NCBI GenBank assembly: GCA_018417955.1
Contig: JACTVC010000015.1
Coordinates: 1,203,862 to 1,267,861, forward strand
Reading direction: 5' to 3'
Source: Laccaria trichodermophora
Lineage: Eukaryota > Basidiomycota > Agaricomycetes > Agaricales > Hydnangiaceae
DNA length: 64,000 nt
Shown: positions 33,613-44,145 of the stretch, one piece after another
Layout: each line of letters starts with the position of its first letter
How positions within the stretch are numbered: position 1 is the stretch's first letter
Notes under the pieces: generated by a model
Told to the model about the DNA's origin: nothing
The model's database searches: none
Seen by the model: only the letters and a program-made list of their open reading frames with translations
Position numbers and translations under genes: made by a program

Positions 33613-33980
33613 TGTAACGGTGTGCTAGTATAAGCTACTCTTGCGTGACCTAGGATCATCGTATTTACTTCTGTTTACTTCTCACTATATAGTGTCGCTT
33701 ACAAAATAAATAACACACTTTGCAACCACATCATATATTACATGTGGACGGAGTCACCCCTTTTCTGTACGGCTAGGCAGCCTTATGCCTCCCCTCCGGG
33801 ATACAAGAGTCCTGCGCCGGGTGACCGCGCCCCAGTTCCTGGGTCACAGGATAAACTACACGTGGTACCGCTTTGCGGCACCACGTTACGAACTCTTTCA
33901 CGCGTACCACGAATATTCTCCGCCGCCATCTCGCACTCGCGCCTTCGTCAAGAAGTCCCGAATCGCCCTACGGTTTCACA
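33613..33980 (+). repeat. Gypsy-2 5' LTR (368 bp)
   Basis: No difference from 44146-44513 is visible. A TATATAG motif at 33686-33692 is a candidate TATA box, with the Met codon of the long frame 50 bp downstream at 33742. Confidence 0.93.
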
Positions 33981-35319
33981 ATGGTGGGGGCACCGCGGAC
34001 TTCATCAAGATGAAGTCCCAGAGTGCAAAGACTCGGAGAAACTACATAAGGCAAGTCTGATTGACAGATCCTGTCAACTCATGACACCTTCCAGAATTCC
34101 CAACTCCCAAGTAAACCTAAACCCTAACACAGGCGAGAAAACCGTTGTCCACGCCTCGCATGATGCTCCCACATCCTCGTTAGCGCGAATATCCGCTGCT
34201 TTCGAGGGCAACAACTCTGCCTCTCCCTTCCCCACATTAGCGTGGATACCCGCTGCGTTCGAGGAACATGACTCGGTTACGACAGACAACGGCTCACAGC
34301 CTCCAAAAACCCTAACGACACCAAAGAAGCAACCTCTCCCACCCGACACGAGCTATGCCCACTGCAGTTGTGCGAGGAACTGCCCTCGCCAGGTCCTTGA
34401 AAGCCAAACGATCGTACCCCTAGAGAAATTTCCATTCCGTCAATGCCCTATCGACTACACAAACCCTCGATCGTGCAAAGACACCAACCCAGTCAGCCAA
34501 TCCACTCTGGAGACCTCGTTAGCGCGAATAATCGCTGCTTCTGAGGGCAATGATTCAGCTATGACAGACGACGCCTCTTCACTTCCCCTATCCATGTTAG
34601 CACGTACATCTGTAGCTTTCGAAGATAACACCTTAGCCATGACAGACGTCGACCCTACACCGTCTCTACCCACGTTAGCGCGTACATCCGCTGCTTCCGA
34701 GGGTAACCACCCAAATCCGATGGATGACCTCTTCGTGCCTCTTACATCCAACATTTTGGAGGGTGATGAAGTAGCTATGAGGAACTATGACTCGGTGCCT
34801 CCCATGCTCGCCACAGCATTCTTATCGACGGCTGTATCACTGGAGGAATTCCCTTCCCGTCATCGCCCTAATCACCAATTGCCTCCATTTAAACCAGGCG
34901 TCTGCGGGCAGATCACTTCGTTGTCCTATTCGACGAAATGGACAATCTACCCTTCCGATGGCGACCGCCATAAGATCGAATTCCGCAATACCAACCGTTC
35001 TACTAGTCACGAAATCGTAGCGTCAATAAGGTCTAGGGAAAGGGGGAAGGGAATGTCGATGACAGAAGAGCCTGGTATTGAAGTCGATTCTCCCTCTTGT
35101 AGTAACCCCATACTCTCGAAAGCGCGAACACCCGCTGCTTTCAAGAGCAATAGTTTGACTACGATGGACAACGACTATACTCTTTCCATACCCATGTTAG
35201 CGCATATGCCCGCTGCTTTCGGGGATAACGACCCAACCATAATACCCTTTAAGGAATCCTCACTCTATCAATACCCGAGCATTGACCCAGCCAACCAATT
35301 CATCCCGGAAAGCTCGTGA
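33742..35319 (+). CDS. Gypsy-2 polyprotein, N-terminal part starting in the LTR
   Basis: 525 codons. The Met lies inside the 5' LTR and the frame runs through the primer-binding site. The protein is Ser/Thr/Pro-rich and carries many variants of LAR.PAAFEGN followed by a Thr-Asp motif (for example SLARISAAFEGNN, TLARTSAASEGNH, MLARTSVAFEDN). It ends in TGA at 35317-35319, where the repeat context suggests a Leu codon (TTA), and the next frame continues in the same phase with more repeats. The repeats look like a low-complexity gag-type region. No known domain is seen. Confidence 0.5.
   Translation: MWTESPLFCTARQPYASPPGYKSPAPGDRAPVPGSQDKLHVVPLCGTTLRTLSRVPRIFSAAISHSRLRQEVPNRPTVSQWWGHRGLHQDEVPECKDSEKLHKASLIDRSCQLMTPSRIPNSQVNLNPNTGEKTVVHASHDAPTSSLARISAAFEGNNSASPFPTLAWIPAAFEEHDSVTTDNGSQPPKTLTTPKKQPLPPDTSYAHCSCARNCPRQVLESQTIVPLEKFPFRQCPIDYTNPRSCKDTNPVSQSTLETSLARIIAASEGNDSAMTDDASSLPLSMLARTSVAFEDNTLAMTDVDPTPSLPTLARTSAASEGNHPNPMDDLFVPLTSNILEGDEVAMRNYDSVPPMLATAFLSTAVSLEEFPSRHRPNHQLPPFKPGVCGQITSLSYSTKWTIYPSDGDRHKIEFRNTNRSTSHEIVASIRSRERGKGMSMTEEPGIEVDSPSCSNPILSKARTPAAFKSNSLTTMDNDYTLSIPMLAHMPAAFGDNDPTIIPFKESSLYQYPSIDPANQFIPESS
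33982..34001 (+). promoter_or_regulatory. Primer-binding site of Gypsy-2
   Basis: TGGTGGGGGCACCGCGGACT begins one base after the LTR. The long reading frame passes straight through it (encoding QWWGHRGL), which is unusual because the primer site is normally non-coding. Confidence 0.8.
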
Positions 35320-35388
35320 GCGCGAAACCCGGCAGCCTCCAAGGACGAGACGACAGACTATCAAACTACCCTAGCCATTCCTAGACCC

Positions 35389-38300
35389 TTGGTAGCGCGA
35401 CTGCCCGCAGCTTATGAGGGTAATCACCCAGTTACAAAGGACGACCACCCCATACCCTCCATACCTGCGATAGCGCGACTACCCATTGCTTTCGAGAGTA
35501 ATCTCTCTGTTACAATGGATGACAACTTTACGGCTTCCTGCCCCGTGATAGCGCGATTGCTCGCTGCTCTCGAGAGCGACAATCTGACTAGGATAAATGA
35601 CGGCTCTTCAACCTCCATATCTACAATAACACGAACATTCGCCATTTCCGAGGGTAACGATGTGGCTACGACAGACCGTGGTTCCAGCTCTTCTGTAACC
35701 ATGGCGTCATCAGAGCGACTGGAGAGTAGTCCTCCAAATTCTCTGGAACTATCAAGCATGGAAGACATCACTAATGGATGCTCAATGAATCCGGCTCTCC
35801 CCATCAACTCAAGCTCCGCCCGTTGCGATTACTGGTCCTGCTGCCGCCTGCAAAGCCCTGTTAACAAGAATTTACCCGTGCTGGCGACCCAAGTAATGGT
35901 GGCGTCGAAGGAATTTCCACCCTGTCAACGCCCTCATCACCAATCGCCTCCTGTTAAACCTGGCGGCCACCAAACCAGTGTGATTACCCTCTTGGATCAA
36001 GCCGCCTCTAAAAGGGCGAACTCATTACCTGTGCTCATAGAGAAAGGTGCGAACAAAGTGTTCGCCACTCGTAAGGGCGCAGACAACCTGAGCAACAGCG
36101 TCAGTGTCTCATACTATCCAGCTAATCATGATTTCGTGATGCTGTCAATGCCTAGAAGAGAAAAGAGAAAGGGAGCAGCAATGAAAGAGGAACATGTTTC
36201 TGATGCCGCTTACCTCTGGGACAATAGTCCTTCATCTCCATCTGACCATACACTTTTGGAATGGCGCTCGCTGTTCAAGCTCGGTCAGGCAGATCTATCC
36301 TCGAATTCCGCAGCTGTCCAATACGTGAATATGTTGTCTGTGCTCAGTAAAGACACGACTAAGATTCTCGCTATTCTGGAGAGCGCGAACAACTCTAAAA
36401 TGATTGCTCCCCGCAAGATGACGCGAAGGCCCTGGTCCACCAATGTGAACCTACTCATTATCCTCCATGCAGCATCCCAATTTAAGATTAGGTTCAACAA
36501 AAATCAGTCGTCTTTACGGAGCCGAACTGATAAAAAGGACGAGCTGGAAATAACGTCGGTAGAACACAAGAGCACAACTGAATCTCATGCGGCTCCACAG
36601 GATTCTAAACTCACTTCCCCTTTCAATAACAATTCTATGTGCATATCCCAGCCCGAGTCGACGAGTTCCCACGTCCTAGACGATATGGGAATGTGCCCGA
36701 ACCCCGTCGCTCCGCTAAGCATGAATTACTTACCTGTCCTCGGCAAGGGTGCAATTAATCTACTTGCTGCTTTCACTAGCGCAGTCAATCATAGTCCCAA
36801 ACCGACCACCTCGAGTAAGATGAATCAAAGGTCTTCGGCTATGGGCGCGACGCAGCTCGCTGCCTTGAGACGAAGTCCATGGAGACTAACGTTAGACCTT
36901 GCTCGAACAACCATGAAGAACGATAACAATCAGAAGAAGTTCACGGAATTGAGATTCAAGGGGGATGAAAACCAGATGCTCCCCTTTTGTCAGACCAGAG
37001 CGAGAAATGAGCCTTACAACACTCGACGAAAGCATGAGAGTTCATTCAAGTTTAGTGCGGTCCTCGAGGACAATGAGGAGGTCAAGGATCTATTCGACTT
37101 GGCGAATCCTACTACCGCTCCAGTGAAACACTCTCCTGGACTCTTTGGCTCCACCATGAATGATAATGTTCTGTTTTCATCAAGCTTGTTGAACGAATCA
37201 CTCCTAAATCAAATGAAAGACGAATGTGATCGGTCAAGAAATACTATTGAGTTAGTATACGTAGCTTTGGAGGTACACTGTTGGGAACACTTGGACGTAA
37301 CTAAACGAAATTCAGCCAGCCAAGACATCAGTTTGGAGATCCTAGCCAGATGTATCAACCTGATCTTCTCTTATGAAGTCGAACATAACCAACTGCTAGA
37401 ACCTTCCCAAGTAGTTGCGACCATTCATGTAGTCCTACGAGCCCTAGAAGAATTCGTTCCGGATCATCAGATTACCTCTTCGCAGTCGCTGACTACTCAA
37501 ACAAGTCGAGCCAGAACTCCCCCACTCAACCTAGTGTTACGAAATTATCCGGCTAAGACCTCCAAACGCTTAGTACAGGAAACCAACACACTTTCATGGA
37601 TGCATGAAGTGAATTCCGATCAGAGGACCACCGGCTTCCACGAACCGACAAGAGTACTATGGCTATTCATCCCTGGTAGCAGAACTATTAGGAGACAAGT
37701 TGGGAAGCTCTTCGCCAAACTGGAGTACTCCGATGAAATACTGAAGGACTTGCAAATCCTGAGAAAGCTTACTACTCACCAACCATGCCGAACACAGAAT
37801 TCGAACAAGGGAGCCGAATTAGACACTACTAGAAAATCGCCAACCCGCTCCGCGAAACTGAATTTTACACGAAGTTTTACTTTGAGTAAAGGACAAGGCG
37901 TCAGGAGGGCTCCAACACAGTGGCCGGAAGTAACGATGGCAAAAGAATCTGTCGTGAGGAGGCTTCCGGTGTGGACGGCAACCTCGAATGACAGCTCGAG
38001 GACGGTAGCTCCTCGTGACAATGATAATGAGCTCAGGGTGCCTGCTGCGTACAGAACGCGCATATCAAGCCCTAAGACATGCAGTCGCTCTTATCAGTTT
38101 GAAAGTGATCTATCGCGCATCCTACTTGCTGCGAAGATAGTCCCAAGGGTAACAAAAGAAGCGAACCTTATTCGTGAAACCAAAACCAATACTAGAGCTT
38201 GGCGAGCTGGGGGGATAAAAGCTAGGAACCTTAAATCTAGTCTCAATCGGCCGTTCGAAGATAGCTTCTTACACGATAACCCCAAGTGTTCCCCTCGAAA

Positions 38301-41300
38301 TCACCCTCGTTTTCGGAGTACTCTTCCGAAGGCTCCTAATGCACCGTTAAATTGGGGCCCCAAGGAGGTAGAAGTAGTCGATACCCCATGCTCAGAGAAG
38401 TGGGCGGAGGCGGAGCCCTATATTCCTGTTTATGAAGAAGACGAGGTAGCGAAAACGTCTGCCCCTCTTTCGTCGAGAGAGGACTTTGAAACTGCATGGG
38501 ATCGAAACGTCCTCAGTTACCCTACCAGATACGGCAGAAAGTTAATAGGAGGGTCCATGGGGCGCGAGTTATCCGCAGCCTCGGTCCAGAATATCCATAG
38601 AGAATTTGTAATTCAGATCATACCTGCCAAGATGCGAACCGTCGACTACGAGAAGGCAGTAAGCTCTACAAAGCCGAATAAAATTAGCAAAAAGGAATAC
38701 GTAAGAGATAGAGCCTTGGACGACTCCTTTGATCAACCCTATCCCTTGCAAAACGTGGCGGTTCGCGTGACTTTCAATGGTATAGGCAAAAGGATAGTAA
38801 AAAAAACTGTTGTAACCCATACTATTCCATCCCATCGATGCGTAAGAGCGGTCAAGGTTATCAGATTCCTGCATGCCATCATTGTAATGGACGACGACTC
38901 ACCCCTAGACGAAGAAATTCTCGACAACATAATTCAAGGTTTAGCGGCCATGAAGAATCTAATGGCGGCTACTCCTAAGTATGACGTCGGCTTTGAAAGC
39001 GAACATAACGAATCTCGAGAACCTAAGACGTCGGTGGGTTCAAGAGATCTGTTAAGTGATGACAAGAGTGGGACAATAGATCTTGAACCCAGAACTCCTG
39101 AGGAGTATCGAGAAGGGTTATCGGAGAGGTTACGCAGCAATGCTACAACTTTCGGAGTTAGCCGTCACATAGGGTACATAGACGCGCGAGTCCTCATACT
39201 GCTGCTCCTCAACGCCCAACCAATCCCTGAACCAAAATGCGGTGCCTCACTCGCAAGAGAAGAAATCATAGATCGACAGCGTGGGACTTGGATTGGAAGA
39301 GGAGTAATCAGACCATCCACCCACTCCGAGTCAGGGAAATGCTTAGAGCCTAGCACAAAACCTGTGCTCGATGAACTCTCTATGTCTCGACAGTCGGAGA
39401 TCACGCAGGTGTTATTGAGGGCACGGACAGCGCCACCTTCCTTGGACCATTCAGCTGACACTCAGTTGGCTTTGCGTTACCCGTCAAGACTACAAGTTCT
39501 GACCCCGTTTCTATTGCTCGTCGCATTCGGATTTCGCAAAAACCGGCTTGAAATCAAATCATTAAATGAACGGGGGGCTACTCTGGATGAGGATTCTGTC
39601 CGACTAATCACCTACTGGAGCAGAACGGCGTTGAGATCGACTGAATGCAATTACGACGCCATAGGTCATGAAACCCTTGCCATGAAAAGGAATCTCGTGG
39701 AATACGCTGCCCTACTAGTCGGGGCGCGAGCTCACGAACACGCCAATCGTCGAGAGGCAGCGTGGGGGGCAGTGATTACCGCTCACCCAGACCTCAGGAT
39801 TGTACGCCGAGCAAGTCGGGTCTGCTCTATTGATAATCCTCTATCATGGCTAATACGAAGCAACTATCAAATAGCAACGTGGAGAGTGGTGCCTAGGATT
39901 GTACGCCAAGCAGAACAAAAAGAAGTCGCCGTACCAACTAACCCCGCTGCCCTAGCTGCAAATAGGGCGCGAGTTCACGGGAGCCCCAGACGTCAAATTG
40001 AAGTACGGGGGGCAACACCTGTCATTCACCACAATGTTAGGCCTGTACGTCGAGCTGTGGCGGGACGAGAGGCTGTATACCGAAGCATTGCTCAAGGATT
40101 AGATGATTTAAAGCTTGTCGAAACAACGGTCGAAGCTCATACTCACCTCAATCCTGAGACTACACCTGACACAAGATGTCCAACCGCACAGGCTTCGGCA
40201 CATTTGCACTTGGACCGTCACGATCCTGCAGTAAAAAACGGATGGAAGTATCAATATACGACCATATTGCCTGAATTCGACTCGGACGGGATTGCTCCGT
40301 TAGAGTACGATACAACGGCGGAGAACATTGCTCGAAACCCAGCGTACTCAATCGGTACCCGCATTTCTGATGAATCTCAGGCCAATTCGATCACGGCGTC
40401 TAAACCTACGTTCCGTGCCATGCAACAGGAAACCATTCACGAACCGAGTAGTCATACGAGTTGCAAGCTCGCAGCTGAAGCGAAGCGCGAAGCCTGGATA
40501 AGAACCATGAGTGAGAGTCTCAGTGGAAGTTCGAGCTCCGGCGAGACAAAGGACGATACTGTCGTAAATGATCTCGAAGATATTCCAACGCGCTCCAAGG
40601 TCGACTCTAGGACTCACCAGATAGGAGTCAGACCTTATGAATTTCCGCGGGACGAGGATTATGCAAGACAATGGCAACAGCGCACCCCAGTAGACCTGAA
40701 AATCCACAAGGAGATTACGAAAGGCAATAGGACGAATGAACCTTGCCCCACTCCTCATTATACTAGGGAGTTATTCTATGAGAAACTCTCAAACCCCACG
40801 AGCTATCATCATGGAGGACAAAATGAGCCTCCATATCTCATCTACGATGGATGGGAAATATGTCCATATGTACCCGAGTTAGAAGTTGACTATATATTAT
40901 GTTATATGCTTAGATCTCAGGCTTCATATGGGAGAACTCCCTCTGGATCTCGCCGCTTTATAGCGCGACTACAAAGGTTGTTTTTCTGTGTGCTCGAGTC
41001 AGTAGTCAACTCTATGGCACGACGGAAACATGGATCTCCATATGAGAATACACACGCAGGTCCCCGCCGCTTCACAGCGCGATCACAAGAATGGTTATCC
41101 CAGCCATTCAATAGGAAGAATGTTGAAACTTGCACGCCTACTTTTGAGGCTCAGTGGAAGATTAACTCTGATCCCTCTGATCTAACGGGCGTGTTACCGT
41201 TCATGCGTAGTATTCCATCGCAGACCTTCCCATTAGTAGTAATGAAAGCCATGTTGACGGAGCTACCAGCCGCAGGTCCCAGGGAGCGAAAAGAATTCAC

Positions 41301-43626
41301 CAGACCTTCTATTGAAGGAGTTGTTAACGTATTTGGATTACCTGGAACTGTCGCTTCAAGCCAAGACAATCTTGCGCTTGCATCAACAAACCACCCGCTA
41401 ACGGAGGGACAAGTGGAAATTTGCAATACGACTACGGAGCAGACGTTTCGCGTTTACGATTCCCCTGCTGAGAAGAGCGAGTCGAATGGGCTCCGAGCCC
41501 TGATTTATGCGTACTACCACGGCTTACAGTCTTCCACCAAATGGTTTCGGAATCATACCCTATCGACGAGATGTAATCGAATAACATCCACTGTGAGCGT
41601 GACAATGTCAAAGAACAAACCTCCACACAGACCCTCTCTGCTTAGTCAACTTACAGAAGACCATATCGAAGCCTTGGTAACTATTCAACTCGTCATCGAA
41701 GGGAGTGCTATCACCCTGTTTCAAGATCAGCTAGTAGCTAAAGCCCGCATCGAAGAGGGACGATCCTTTCAAGAGTTAAGAGATAGTAGAAACTACACCT
41801 TATTCAAATTTAACCTTCACTCTCTCAAACCTCTAAAGGATCGTAACACTGGCAAGAAAAGTTTGAAGTACGGATCTACCTTTGATTATCAGAGGAGTGA
41901 CAAAACCTCGCCCTTTGACCCTGAAGGAAATCATGACTATCATACCAGCAAGTTAATTCGGCTGAATCAAGTACCAGACAATACGAGGAAAGAAATTCTA
42001 TGCGAACTCCCTAACGACTTCCGCTCCTTCGGCAGAGCGCACGGAGCTCTATGGAGTGTTGTAAGCCAATCTGGTGTACTGGTTCTTAAGTTCATCAAAT
42101 CCCTACGAAGCCGCGAACAAGCTCCATCAGCCGTTGCAAATATTGAGGACCAAAGAGGAGCCCCATTCTGGATACTGGATCCCGAGGCGAGGATGAAGGA
42201 AGCTGGGGACCGCTACATAGGAATATGGACAAATAACACAGAAGAACAACCTACTCAATGGTTCCTGAAGGAGGGTCTCCATCACGTCACGGCGCGAGAA
42301 ATTTGGTCCTCTAAGCGCGTACAACTCGCTGCTCTAAAATCAGTAATCGTCTTTGCGATAAGGGTTGCCGCCGTGTCTATTTGTCACACTCCAACCTTCG
42401 ACAACTCAGAACGGACCCGAACACGATCAGAAGCTGGCATGGACAACTCATTCATCATCGCCATCAGTGAAGGTAGACAACTTCGGATCAACGTGCTCTC
42501 TTCAGCAAGGAAAGCGGATCTAGCTCATCTTAGTGCTCTCTCGTATGAACCGAGGCGAGGGAACGGATATAGCAGGAAATTCTGCTTGGAAAGAATCTTA
42601 CTGGAGGGGTCCGCGAAGAACAGTGGAGATCACCATGCTTGCTCTATGTACTACCGAAATGAGCGTTATCAGATTCCGTCCCTTCAAACTCTCATAGTCC
42701 CTGATGGATGTGAAGCGGAACCCGACGAATACGAATGGCAGCGCCCCAGAGATGCCCAGGAGGACTTAATCAGAACGCGAGGGCAATGTATTCAACTTTG
42801 CGGGACCTACGAACACTCACAACTTGAGACGTTAGCTGTGTCAAAGGTAACTCCCTGCTCCCTCGTGGAACCAGAACCCCTCAGGAAGTTTTCTCCTTTG
42901 ACTCCGGGTGACGTTAGGGACAGCGACACCGATTGTTATCTGGGTACAAATAATGCGGAGGAGTCTGCCAGAAATGACCCCAAGAAAATCGATGGTTCGA
43001 TTAAAAGCGCGACAGACTACTTGCACGCTGCTCAGAGCCCCGAGCGAGAATCCGTTGTCAACGACACGAACACGAATTCTAGGGCCGTTCACGAACGGAC
43101 TCCCCTCTCCGTCATTCAAGCTGATTCAGCTATGGTAACTCATGTGATCCGGCTGAACGATAAATTTCTACCGGAGGAGGAAGATTCTAATACTAGGACG
43201 AAGAGCCCAGACATTCCCTTAACCACACTCTTCAAGGATTTCAAGGTTAGAACGAGAAGAATCGCGACCACCAACCCATTAGTATTCGCTGCGTCGAACT
43301 TTATGTTTCACAGGACACCCTTACGGTTGACCGTTAAACAAGTATACAGAGCCACTCGTATAAGACAAAAGCAAGATTACTACCAAGAGTTTTTTATAGT
43401 AATCCTTGAACAAGCACGTCAATGGGGAATCTACAAGCATCACCAGCAGCAAAATAAGATGGAGCCTTTGGGATCCTCCGATGACTATGGAGACTCTGTA
43501 GGAGCTCTCGGACGGCCTACTGATACGTGGCACGATCAAGTTCGTCGGTGTGGAACGGGATCCAAACACCATTGCATCCATAACTCAACCACCTATGATC
43601 CACCCCATTACGCGGGGACTGCATAA
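35389..43626 (+). CDS. Gypsy-2 giant polyprotein-derived ORF, 2,745 codons, catalytic cores lost
   Basis: The same phase is open back to 35320. It begins with further LAR.PAAFEGN repeats (to about 35700). Near 39100-39300 it matches the start of Gypsy reverse transcriptase (FGVSRHIGYIDARV, DRQRGTWIGRGVIRPS), then jumps over the entire catalytic core (no YIDD) to the end of RNase H (LITYWSRTALRSTECNYDA, ANRREAAWGAV, DNPLSWL, 39600-39860). Integrase remnants lie at 40920-41560 (THAGPRRFTARSQEWL, HPLTEGQVEICNTTTEQ): the Glu is kept, while the preceding Asp region is replaced. Further on are segments related to Gypsy-1 ORF3 (DRYIGIWTNNTEEQPTQWFL, DCYLGTNNAEESA). No zinc knuckle, no protease DSG and no chromodomain were found. 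The frame as a whole cannot encode a working enzyme, yet it has no stop over 8.2 kb. Confidence 0.7.
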   Translation: MVARLPAAYEGNHPVTKDDHPIPSIPAIARLPIAFESNLSVTMDDNFTASCPVIARLLAALESDNLTRINDGSSTSISTITRTFAISEGNDVATTDRGSSSSVTMASSERLESSPPNSLELSSMEDITNGCSMNPALPINSSSARCDYWSCCRLQSPVNKNLPVLATQVMVASKEFPPCQRPHHQSPPVKPGGHQTSVITLLDQAASKRANSLPVLIEKGANKVFATRKGADNLSNSVSVSYYPANHDFVMLSMPRREKRKGAAMKEEHVSDAAYLWDNSPSSPSDHTLLEWRSLFKLGQADLSSNSAAVQYVNMLSVLSKDTTKILAILESANNSKMIAPRKMTRRPWSTNVNLLIILHAASQFKIRFNKNQSSLRSRTDKKDELEITSVEHKSTTESHAAPQDSKLTSPFNNNSMCISQPESTSSHVLDDMGMCPNPVAPLSMNYLPVLGKGAINLLAAFTSAVNHSPKPTTSSKMNQRSSAMGATQLAALRRSPWRLTLDLARTTMKNDNNQKKFTELRFKGDENQMLPFCQTRARNEPYNTRRKHESSFKFSAVLEDNEEVKDLFDLANPTTAPVKHSPGLFGSTMNDNVLFSSSLLNESLLNQMKDECDRSRNTIELVYVALEVHCWEHLDVTKRNSASQDISLEILARCINLIFSYEVEHNQLLEPSQVVATIHVVLRALEEFVPDHQITSSQSLTTQTSRARTPPLNLVLRNYPAKTSKRLVQETNTLSWMHEVNSDQRTTGFHEPTRVLWLFIPGSRTIRRQVGKLFAKLEYSDEILKDLQILRKLTTHQPCRTQNSNKGAELDTTRKSPTRSAKLNFTRSFTLSKGQGVRRAPTQWPEVTMAKESVVRRLPVWTATSNDSSRTVAPRDNDNELRVPAAYRTRISSPKTCSRSYQFESDLSRILLAAKIVPRVTKEANLIRETKTNTRAWRAGGIKARNLKSSLNRPFEDSFLHDNPKCSPRNHPRFRSTLPKAPNAPLNWGPKEVEVVDTPCSEKWAEAEPYIPVYEEDEVAKTSAPLSSREDFETAWDRNVLSYPTRYGRKLIGGSMGRELSAASVQNIHREFVIQIIPAKMRTVDYEKAVSSTKPNKISKKEYVRDRALDDSFDQPYPLQNVAVRVTFNGIGKRIVKKTVVTHTIPSHRCVRAVKVIRFLHAIIVMDDDSPLDEEILDNIIQGLAAMKNLMAATPKYDVGFESEHNESREPKTSVGSRDLLSDDKSGTIDLEPRTPEEYREGLSERLRSNATTFGVSRHIGYIDARVLILLLLNAQPIPEPKCGASLAREEIIDRQRGTWIGRGVIRPSTHSESGKCLEPSTKPVLDELSMSRQSEITQVLLRARTAPPSLDHSADTQLALRYPSRLQVLTPFLLLVAFGFRKNRLEIKSLNERGATLDEDSVRLITYWSRTALRSTECNYDAIGHETLAMKRNLVEYAALLVGARAHEHANRREAAWGAVITAHPDLRIVRRASRVCSIDNPLSWLIRSNYQIATWRVVPRIVRQAEQKEVAVPTNPAALAANRARVHGSPRRQIEVRGATPVIHHNVRPVRRAVAGREAVYRSIAQGLDDLKLVETTVEAHTHLNPETTPDTRCPTAQASAHLHLDRHDPAVKNGWKYQYTTILPEFDSDGIAPLEYDTTAENIARNPAYSIGTRISDESQANSITASKPTFRAMQQETIHEPSSHTSCKLAAEAKREAWIRTMSESLSGSSSSGETKDDTVVNDLEDIPTRSKVDSRTHQIGVRPYEFPRDEDYARQWQQRTPVDLKIHKEITKGNRTNEPCPTPHYTRELFYEKLSNPTSYHHGGQNEPPYLIYDGWEICPYVPELEVDYILCYMLRSQASYGRTPSGSRRFIARLQRLFFCVLESVVNSMARRKHGSPYENTHAGPRRFTARSQEWLSQPFNRKNVETCTPTFEAQWKINSDPSDLTGVLPFMRSIPSQTFPLVVMKAMLTELPAAGPRERKEFTRPSIEGVVNVFGLPGTVASSQDNLALASTNHPLTEGQVEICNTTTEQTFRVYDSPAEKSESNGLRALIYAYYHGLQSSTKWFRNHTLSTRCNRITSTVSVTMSKNKPPHRPSLLSQLTEDHIEALVTIQLVIEGSAITLFQDQLVAKARIEEGRSFQELRDSRNYTLFKFNLHSLKPLKDRNTGKKSLKYGSTFDYQRSDKTSPFDPEGNHDYHTSKLIRLNQVPDNTRKEILCELPNDFRSFGRAHGALWSVVSQSGVLVLKFIKSLRSREQAPSAVANIEDQRGAPFWILDPEARMKEAGDRYIGIWTNNTEEQPTQWFLKEGLHHVTAREIWSSKRVQLAALKSVIVFAIRVAAVSICHTPTFDNSERTRTRSEAGMDNSFIIAISEGRQLRINVLSSARKADLAHLSALSYEPRRGNGYSRKFCLERILLEGSAKNSGDHHACSMYYRNERYQIPSLQTLIVPDGCEAEPDEYEWQRPRDAQEDLIRTRGQCIQLCGTYEHSQLETLAVSKVTPCSLVEPEPLRKFSPLTPGDVRDSDTDCYLGTNNAEESARNDPKKIDGSIKSATDYLHAAQSPERESVVNDTNTNSRAVHERTPLSVIQADSAMVTHVIRLNDKFLPEEEDSNTRTKSPDIPLTTLFKDFKVRTRRIATTNPLVFAASNFMFHRTPLRLTVKQVYRATRIRQKQDYYQEFFIVILEQARQWGIYKHHQQQNKMEPLGSSDDYGDSVGALGRPTDTWHDQVRRCGTGSKHHCIHNSTTYDPPHYAGTA

Positions 43627-44145
43627 TCGGGAATGACGCCTTTCGAGTAAACGTCGTAGATCTACACCGCCAAAACATTATCAAGAACTTCGGTTCGACA
43701 CGTAAACCCCCAAAGACATCAGTGGTCGCCCATTCTCCTTCCTCACCAGATAATTCACTTGCTGCTCACCATACGAGTCTCACTCCTACCTCCTATCTTC
43801 TGCGCCCCAGTCATCACAGACTTACTATCCAACTCCCCATGGCCTTACGGCGCGAAGGGTATCTCTACCTGACTCTGTTACATTGAGTTCTACCTGGCCA
43901 TGAACGGCGCGACAACGCTACCTTTCTCAGAACCCGATGAGTATCATTGCCTCCATTATTTCACATCGACCCTGCCGATGACTGTCTGATGTCTAACTGC
44001 CCGGCTAAGCTGTTCAAGTCAAAGCGAAACGACGGGATGAACGTAGTATGAGGCTGTCAACAGGTCAAAGAAGATACCACAAGAAACTCAGTGGAAAGGG
44101 AACGATTGCGCCCATGGTCGATGCTCCAATCTCACGGGGGGGCTT
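43627..44145 (+). other. Gypsy-2 3' non-coding region with polypurine tract
   Basis: About 520 bp without an ORF. It ends in cacgggggggcttt (44133-44146), a G-rich polypurine tract directly before the LTR. Confidence 0.6.

Noticed and set aside
35389..43626. Cellular giant protein gene
   Set aside because: Homology blocks to Gypsy RNase H, integrase and ORF3 in the right order, and enclosing LTRs with a target duplication, show that it is retrotransposon-derived.
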